Assembly: GCA_020638695.1 (NCBI GenBank)
Contig: JACKIB010000008.1
Location: 1-64,000 of the forward strand
DNA from: Planctomycetota bacterium
GTDB taxonomy: Bacteria; Planctomycetota; UBA1135; UBA2386
Direction: 5' to 3'
DNA length: 64,000 nt
Every line of letters begins with the position of its first letter. Position 1 is the first letter of the stretch. The translations under genes and the position numbers were made by a program. Positions 59,020-64,000 of the stretch are shown in pieces. Below the pieces are notes generated by a model. That model ran no database searches. It saw only the letters and a list, made by a program, of their open reading frames with translations, and was not told the origin of the DNA.

Positions 59020-60867
59020 TCACTTGCGCACGTCGATCGACTCGCCGGGCGCCAGGATCACCGACGGGCACGGCTTCAACTTGCTCTGCAGTGCCAGCGC
59101 CTTGGCGTACGAAACCCGACCACCGAACTGCGCCGGGTACTCCTCCGCGATCAGGGTGTCGTCGAGGACGATGCACTTCGGCGCGATGCGCGTGGCGACG
59201 TGCGCGGCCGAGTCGTGCGCCGCGGACAACAGCAAGACGTCGGGGCGGACCTTCACCTTGGCGAGCTCCTTGTCCGAGACCGAGAGCCCGGCCGCCATCA
59301 GCGAGCGGCCGTCTTCCCATTCGACCAGGTAGCCGTAGCTCATGGTGACCTTGCCGTCCGCGGTCATCATCCCTATCGGTGTGACGCGGCGCAGCCCGCC
59401 CACCCGGTAGTCGGTGAACGGCTTCACCACCGACATGCTGCCCGGTACCGCACCGGTGAGGTGGAACTGCAGGTGAGTGAAGAACTGCCGCTTCGGCTTG
59501 GCGGCCGACATGCGCACCAGCAACGGGTCCTGCCGCCGGGTCACCTCGGCCGGGCGCGTCAGCACCACGAAGTCGATGCCCCCTTCGACGAACAGGCGCT
59601 CGACCCCGACGCCGCACGGATCGACGGCGAAGTTGACCGTGTCGCTACGCACGTAGAACCCGCCCTGCGGGAGGCGGAACACGCGGATCGTGCCCTTGGG
59701 CGGCGCCGGGGTGGCGCGCCGTTGCAGGTCGCGCATCGTCTGGTCCCAGTAGAACGGCAACCCGCTCTGCACCAACCCGGCGATCTCGCGCACCATCCTG
59801 CGCTGCACCCGGTGGTGGAAGCCGAGGTTGTCGAGGCGCGGGTAGCTGCGCAGGAACCCCTCGAGATCGAGCAGCGCCTGGTGTCGCGCGGATCCGCCTA
59901 CCAGCGCCGGGTCGGCATCCGACTCGGTGACGAAGGCCGGCGGCAGACCGCGGATCTTGCGCAGCAGTTCGATCCAGTACTCGCGTTCCGGCACGCTGCT
60001 GCGCACCGCGGGCGGCGGTGGGAATGCGGGCATCGCCTCGCCACCCAGATCCTGCTGGCCGATCAGCATGATCGAGCCCCACAGCGCCGGGGAGATCTGC
60101 GGACCCATGCCGAAGGTCCAGCCGACGCGGGTCTGCGGCAGCGAGTCGGTCGCTTCGTCGAAGTCGTCGACCAGGATCTGCAGGTCGAGCACCCGCCCGA
60201 GCTGCGGGTGCTGGCCGGGCGGCAACACCGCGTCCCAGGGAATGCGCGCCTCGTAGATCGTCACCCCCTCCTTGTCGCGCCGGGTGACCTGCAGGCTCCC
60301 GCCCGGCGTCACGGTCTTGCTGCCGCGCAGCAGGTCCCAGGTGATCAGCTTGCCGGCGGTGCGCTCCAGGTCGGCGAGGTAGAAGCCGCGATCCTCGACC
60401 CGCCCTCGGTCGTCGCCCATGTCGCGGGTGTTGCGCTCCGGATCGAAGATCAACATCACGTGGTCGACCGGTGGGATCTCCTGGCGCAGGCCGGCCTTGC
60501 TCGGCAGTCCGCGGTGCCAGTCGTCGAGCACTTGTGCAGCCACGTAGAGGTACTGCGCATCCCACAGCATGTACAGCTGCGCCGAGATGTCGTTGGGTCC
60601 GCGGTAGGCACCGAGCGCAGTGCCCGAGACCTGACGCGGATCGCGCAGCGAGATCGGCACGACCTTCGGCCAGTCGTCCAGCGCGCCGTCGATGGTGATC
60701 TTGCGGTCGCCGAGTGCCTTCACCAGGGCGCGGGGGATCGGCACCGGCTTGAACCGCGGCGCGTCGGCCTGCGCGGACTTCTGGCCGGACTCGTCCGGCT
60801 TGGTGGGCTTGGGACTTCCCTGCGGCAGCAGACTCGCGGCAGCAAAGACGGCGTGGATCCAGCTCAT
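59020..60867 (-). CDS. Secreted CBM9-like plus metallo-beta-lactamase-fold protein
   Basis: A 615-residue protein, with a probable short signal sequence at 1-18 (MSWIHAVFAAASLLPQ). Residues about 45-260 resemble carbohydrate-binding module 9 / DOMON-like domains: ITIDGALDDWPKVVPISLRDP, LYMLWDAQYLYVAAQVLDDW, IYEARIPWDAVLP. A helical linker follows. From about 420 a metallo-beta-lactamase-like fold is suggested by GFYVRSDTVNFAVDPCG, IDFVVLTRPAE and MMTADGKVTMSYGYLVEWEDG. The His-x-His-x-Asp-His zinc site is not intact, so this part may not be a hydrolase. Its ATG overlaps the CPBP gene stop (ATGA). Confidence 0.72.
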   Translation of the reverse strand: MSWIHAVFAAASLLPQGSPKPTKPDESGQKSAQADAPRFKPVPIPRALVKALGDRKITIDGALDDWPKVVPISLRDPRQVSGTALGAYRGPNDISAQLYMLWDAQYLYVAAQVLDDWHRGLPSKAGLRQEIPPVDHVMLIFDPERNTRDMGDDRGRVEDRGFYLADLERTAGKLITWDLLRGSKTVTPGGSLQVTRRDKEGVTIYEARIPWDAVLPPGQHPQLGRVLDLQILVDDFDEATDSLPQTRVGWTFGMGPQISPALWGSIMLIGQQDLGGEAMPAFPPPPAVRSSVPEREYWIELLRKIRGLPPAFVTESDADPALVGGSARHQALLDLEGFLRSYPRLDNLGFHHRVQRRMVREIAGLVQSGLPFYWDQTMRDLQRRATPAPPKGTIRVFRLPQGGFYVRSDTVNFAVDPCGVGVERLFVEGGIDFVVLTRPAEVTRRQDPLLVRMSAAKPKRQFFTHLQFHLTGAVPGSMSVVKPFTDYRVGGLRRVTPIGMMTADGKVTMSYGYLVEWEDGRSLMAAGLSVSDKELAKVKVRPDVLLLSAAHDSAAHVATRIAPKCIVLDDTLIAEEYPAQFGGRVSYAKALALQSKLKPCPSVILAPGESIDVRK

Positions 60868-61427
60868 GGCGCGTTCATCCTTCGCAGCGACAGGTAGTTG
60901 ATCAAGGCGTGGGCCACCGCGGCCGACAGCAGACCCAGTCCGGCGTCGACCAGCAGACCGAACGCGAGCCCCAGCGCACCCGCGATCACCGTCCATATCC
61001 GCATGCCCGACCCGGTGTGCAGCAGACCGAACACCGCGGCGGCCCAGTACGGACCGACCCACTCCTGCAGCGCGCCGCGGAAGAAGGTCTCTTCGCCGAC
61101 CGCGGACACGACGGCGATCGCCACGATCTCTGCTTCGGTGAGCTCGCCCATCGCTTCGCGGATGTTCTTCTCTAGCTCCCGGATCGGCGCCAAGTAACGC
61201 CCGGCGACCGCGAGCAGGCCGGCGGCGGTGAGGCCCAGCGCAGCGCCCGATGCGGTGGCCGCGACGACCCCTCGTTCGCCAACCGCGAGCTCGGCGAGCC
61301 GACCGGGCCGCGCACCCCAATGCAGCCACAGCACCGCGGCGAAGAACATCAGGCCATAGGCGACCGTGGCGACCAGCGCCACCGAGACCCCCGGCACCTC
61401 GGACGGCGGCTGCGGTCGACCGTTCAC
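60864..61427 (-). CDS. CPBP-family intramembrane protease (Abi/CAAX-like)
   Basis: A 187-residue membrane protein with about six helices. The catalytic motif of the CPBP glutamic protease family is present: EETFFRGALQEWVG, then FGLLHTG and HALINYLSLRR. Family members cleave prenylated or membrane proteins, or act in immunity and signalling. The GTG start was chosen because it overlaps the stop of the signal peptidase gene (GTGA); the stop overlaps the next ATG. So three genes (signal peptidase, this protease and the CBM9/MBL protein) are coupled in one operon, which suggests a shared exported substrate or product. Confidence 0.9.
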   Translation of the reverse strand: MNGRPQPPSEVPGVSVALVATVAYGLMFFAAVLWLHWGARPGRLAELAVGERGVVAATASGAALGLTAAGLLAVAGRYLAPIRELEKNIREAMGELTEAEIVAIAVVSAVGEETFFRGALQEWVGPYWAAAVFGLLHTGSGMRIWTVIAGALGLAFGLLVDAGLGLLSAAVAHALINYLSLRRMNAP

Positions 61428-62635
61428 CGGGCCAGCCACTTGCGACGGCGGCGGGGCGCGAGGATGGCGATCGGTCGGCCGATCAACCGGCGCCGGGCCA
61501 CCGGGGGTCGGCTCCGTGAGTCCGCACTGTCGTGGGTGTTGTCGCCGAGCAGGAACATCTCGCCGGGGCCGAGCTCGTACACGCCGTTGTTCCGGGCCAT
61601 CCGCCCGGGGTCGCTGGCGATCGGGATGTCGTGGAATGCGGTGATGTGCTCGATGCGCGCCGAGCCGTCGCACAGCCCGAGCTGCAGCCGATTCTGCCGC
61701 AGGTAGCTCTTCTCGTTGGGGTCGAGCTCGAGCGCGAAGTAGGCCAGCACGGTGTCGTCACTGGTGAGGAACAGGTGTCCGTCGAGGTAGCCGAACGCGA
61801 GTTCCGCGGTACGGTCGGCGACCATCGGCGCGGCGCGCGGCAACTCGGTCGGGGCTGCTCCCCGCCGAAACGACCACATGCGCCCGGACTGTTCCCACGC
61901 GAGCGCATAGACCCGTTCGCGGTGCTCGAGCACGAACACGAACGCGGCCGGGGGCGAGGCGATGTGAACCCGCACGGCCAGCCCGACGTCGGCAAACCAG
62001 CTACGACCCACGCCCTCGCGGCGGCCGGACGGATTCAGGTAGGAGGTGTCGATCGGCTTGTGGGTCGCGATGAACCCCGGTAGCGGCGGCGCCATCGCGC
62101 GTCCCGCGGTCACGGCCTGCGCGAGCCGCCCGCGGACCGTCGGCAGGTCGCCCGAACTGCCGAGCATCACCGTGCCATCCGAGGCGGCGACCGCAATGCC
62201 GGAGGGCAGGTGGAAGAAGTCCTCGAGACCCTGCTCGCAGGACGGGTCGGGGTGGCGGAACACGGGGATGCGCAGATCACGGTGGGTGATCGGGTGCTTG
62301 CACACCCGCTGCAGCGCGCCCCCGTCACGACGCGCGAACAAGTCGCCGCCGGCGATCCGTAGCTCGGTGGGTCCCATCGCCACCATGCGCTTCACCAAGT
62401 GGCTGGCGCCGGCCTGGGCGGCGCGCACCGTGACGAGGTCCCACGGCTCGGGATCGCGGAACCACCACGCCGACTTGTCGACCAGCACCAAGTCGCCGTG
62501 CACGGGGTCGCCGTGCAGGGTCGGCTCCATGCTCTTCGAGGGAATCCGGTAGGCCCGCAACAGGTGCTCGCGGATCAGGAAGAACACCACCAGGGCGACG
62601 CAGGCGATCGGCACCGCGTCCGCCCCGGCCCTCAC
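61424..62635 (-). CDS. lepB: Signal peptidase I with a large insert
   Basis: A 403-residue type I signal peptidase that removes N-terminal signal peptides after export. The membrane anchor is at about 8-21 (VPIACVALVVFFLI). The catalytic Ser35 is in YRIPSKSMEPTL and the general-base Lys82 in HLVKRMVAMG; the conserved GDNTHDSADSR box is near residue 370. Ordinary bacterial enzymes have 200-320 residues; here about 280 residues separate the Lys and the GDN box, forming a large periplasmic cap with many beta strands. The GTG start at 62635 was chosen just before the anchor; a longer frame upstream looks non-coding. It is the first gene of a coupled operon. Confidence 0.93.
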   Translation of the reverse strand: MRAGADAVPIACVALVVFFLIREHLLRAYRIPSKSMEPTLHGDPVHGDLVLVDKSAWWFRDPEPWDLVTVRAAQAGASHLVKRMVAMGPTELRIAGGDLFARRDGGALQRVCKHPITHRDLRIPVFRHPDPSCEQGLEDFFHLPSGIAVAASDGTVMLGSSGDLPTVRGRLAQAVTAGRAMAPPLPGFIATHKPIDTSYLNPSGRREGVGRSWFADVGLAVRVHIASPPAAFVFVLEHRERVYALAWEQSGRMWSFRRGAAPTELPRAAPMVADRTAELAFGYLDGHLFLTSDDTVLAYFALELDPNEKSYLRQNRLQLGLCDGSARIEHITAFHDIPIASDPGRMARNNGVYELGPGEMFLLGDNTHDSADSRSRPPVARRRLIGRPIAILAPRRRRKWLAR

Positions 62636-62803
62636 CCACCGCCCGGCGGGCCTCAAACCACCCCCCCGGACGGGGCCAATACAGGGAAAATCTTCCCGGT
62701 TCTGGCCGTGCGGCCCAGCGCATTTTCGGCCTCGGTCGTTGCCAGAAAAGGGGTTCGGAAACCACTCCAGAATGCCCCACGGTGCACCGCAACAGAGGGT
62801 TGC

Positions 62804-62830
62804 TTGCACCCTCCATCCACGGTGGATAAT
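62804..62830 (+). promoter_or_regulatory. Possible promoter with overlapping palindrome for the last gene
   Basis: TTGCAC (62804-62809) and GATAAT (62825-62830) are 15 bases apart. TTGCTT at 62800 would give 19. ATCCAC and GTGGAT form a perfect inverted repeat around one base at 62814-62826, just overlapping the -10 box, a good place for a repressor. Confidence 0.42.
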
Positions 62831-62882
62831 AGACCAGCGGCTGGTGAAGCCCCTCGCACTAGCTTCGATCTACAAAGCACTT

Positions 62883-64000
62883 ATGAAGAGCCCCCGCAGA
62901 AGCCCGGAGTTGCGCAAGCTGCTGAGTACCTGTGAGGATCTGCAGCAGATCCGCACCCGCTTGAGCGATCCCGAGCTGGCGCGTGAAGCACGCACGCGAC
63001 TGCGTCGCCAATCGCAGCGCAAGCACGATCAACTGACGCGCGACCTGCGCGCGTACCAGTTCCGCGGTCCGCTCGCGCGCGTGGTGCAGACGTTTCCACT
63101 GGCTCCGGAGCACTTCCAGATTCTAGCGGTCCTGCTGTACCGGCAAACGCGCTGCGAAGACCCGGCGCTGCAGGGGCGGCTGGTGCTCGCGGCGATCTTC
63201 GAGAGCGCGTACGACGTGCTGGCACGCGCCGACTTGTTGCTGCCCGACGCACCCCTGCGCGCGTCGGGACTGGTGGTACTCGAGGACGACGAGGAGAACC
63301 CGGACGACGTGCTCGAGGCGCGGTTCGTGCTCTCCGAAGAGGCACTGGACGGCTTCCGGCAGGAGGTCGCAGGCCGGCGCAGCGCGGCGCGGCGCCCCGG
63401 ACGTCACGACCCGTACGCCAGCAACCGCGAGCTCCTGGTCGACCTTCACGTCATCCAGAACCTGTACCAGCAGCGTTCCGATCGGGTGTTCAGCCACGAT
63501 CGATGGCACCGGCTGCACAACACGACCTACCGGCCCGGCCGGTCGCTGTCGATGCGCATCGAGGCCGCCTGGACGCGCTTGCGGGCCCGGCTGGAAGCCA
63601 CGGAGAACGCCGCCAAACTGCCGGCCATGCGTCTGATGCGCGAGTACGCGCTGACCGAGGAGGAGATGGTCATCATCATCCACCTGCTGTTCAAGGAGCT
63701 GTACGAGGGTAGCGCCTACGCCGACGTGGCCGACCTGCTGAAGCTCATCAGCCGCAGCGAGACCGACCTGATCCAGAACCGGCGGATCGCCGCGGAGGGC
63801 TCTTCGCTGCTGAAGCACGACATCCTGCGGCTGGAGCCGATGATCGAAGGCCGGTCGCTGACCGGGGAATCCAGCCTGGCCGACTGGGTGGTGAACTACC
63901 TGTTCGGCAGCAACGTGGTCGAGGACATCCGCGCCGACGAACGGATCGACTGGCACGTCTACCTGCACCAGCTCGAGGACACCAGCGGGTTCTACCGCGA
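62883..64000 (+). CDS. Unrecognised large protein, N-terminal part, continues beyond window
   Basis: The frame is open from ATG 62883 to the window end, giving 372 complete residues with no stop. It is rich in Arg, Glu and Leu and almost wholly helical by pattern (ELRKLLSTCEDLQQIRTRL, MRIEAAWTRLRARLEATENA). An acidic stretch EDDEENPDD lies at about 140. LTEEEMVIIIHLLFKELYEG and LLKLISRSETDLIQNRRIA resemble the winged-helix-like N-terminal regions of large AAA-type ATPases in related bacteria, but no Walker motif is reached, so this is only a suggestion. There is no signal peptide or membrane helix. It is divergent from lepB, with a 247-base shared promoter region. Confidence 0.8.
   Translation, partial: MKSPRRSPELRKLLSTCEDLQQIRTRLSDPELAREARTRLRRQSQRKHDQLTRDLRAYQFRGPLARVVQTFPLAPEHFQILAVLLYRQTRCEDPALQGRLVLAAIFESAYDVLARADLLLPDAPLRASGLVVLEDDEENPDDVLEARFVLSEEALDGFRQEVAGRRSAARRPGRHDPYASNRELLVDLHVIQNLYQQRSDRVFSHDRWHRLHNTTYRPGRSLSMRIEAAWTRLRARLEATENAAKLPAMRLMREYALTEEEMVIIIHLLFKELYEGSAYADVADLLKLISRSETDLIQNRRIAAEGSSLLKHDILRLEPMIEGRSLTGESSLADWVVNYLFGSNVVEDIRADERIDWHVYLHQLEDTSGFYR

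Noticed and set aside
1..64000. tRNA, rRNA, riboswitch or CRISPR array
   Set aside because: Read by eye, no cloverleaf with a CCA-type acceptor and conserved T-loop, no rRNA motif, no known riboswitch core and no regularly spaced direct repeats were seen. The dispersed repeats are hundreds to thousands of bases apart, not an array.

Overview
The window is a very GC-rich bacterial chromosome segment that looks like Planctomycetota. The lineage call is inferred from several features together. An ECF sigma factor is coupled to a Ser/Thr kinase that carries an FGE-sulfatase domain. There are tandem S46 exopeptidases and several secreted proteins of a planctomycete style (N-terminal CNVIPFG-type motif, Cys-Gly-rich second half). 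Secreted HEAT-repeat and prenyltransferase/squalene-oxidase-repeat proteins are also present. I see no rRNA, tRNA, CRISPR array, phage module or intact transposase gene.

Layout. 1-7.6 kb: end of an M23 peptidase gene, the sigma/kinase/membrane operon, a VOC protein, an ADP-ribosylglycohydrolase and a zinc-ribbon membrane protein. 7.8-14.3 kb: housekeeping genes topA, nadA, zwf and opcA. 14.3-25.7 kb: GT-C/TPR membrane protein, CPA2 antiporter, methyltransferase, secreted toroid-fold protein, fused 2-oxoacid dehydrogenase E1 with an acyltransferase, and a MATE exporter. 26-37.7 kb: TIGR00300 protein, response regulator with a CheC/CheX-like partner, two S46 peptidases, HEAT protein, NADAR protein and an STN-like secreted protein. 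37.9-45.2 kb: dehydrogenase/hydratase fusion, exported class V aminotransferase, and secreted proteins. 45.2-48.3 kb: pyridoxal-phosphate synthase operon (pdxS, pdxT) led by a MocR regulator. 48.5-64 kb: secreted and envelope proteins, a purF operon, coaX, a signal peptidase I/CPBP protease/CBM9-MBL operon, and the start of a large unrecognised gene.

The most unusual content is between the genes. At least three families of short elements (A, about 168 bp; B, 169 bp; D, 182 bp), plus fragments of a fourth (C), are scattered through the intergenic spaces. A and B have terminal inverted repeats and begin and end in CTAG or a close variant. None encodes a transposase, so they look like MITEs. Several abut genes so exactly that the element end supplies the stop codon (7064, 40299, 50652, 33700), and one supplies a -10-like hexamer just before a start codon (5124). 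There is a tandem pair, a hybrid copy with two different ends, and a mosaic of three families.

Many genes are packed with 1-8 base overlaps (ATGA, GTGA), so translational coupling is likely. Six genes have a TANNNT hexamer 7-9 bases before the start codon, which suggests leaderless transcripts. Start codons were chosen from overlaps, signal peptides, family boundaries and the limits of the repeats. All names rest on motifs read by eye; no database search was run.
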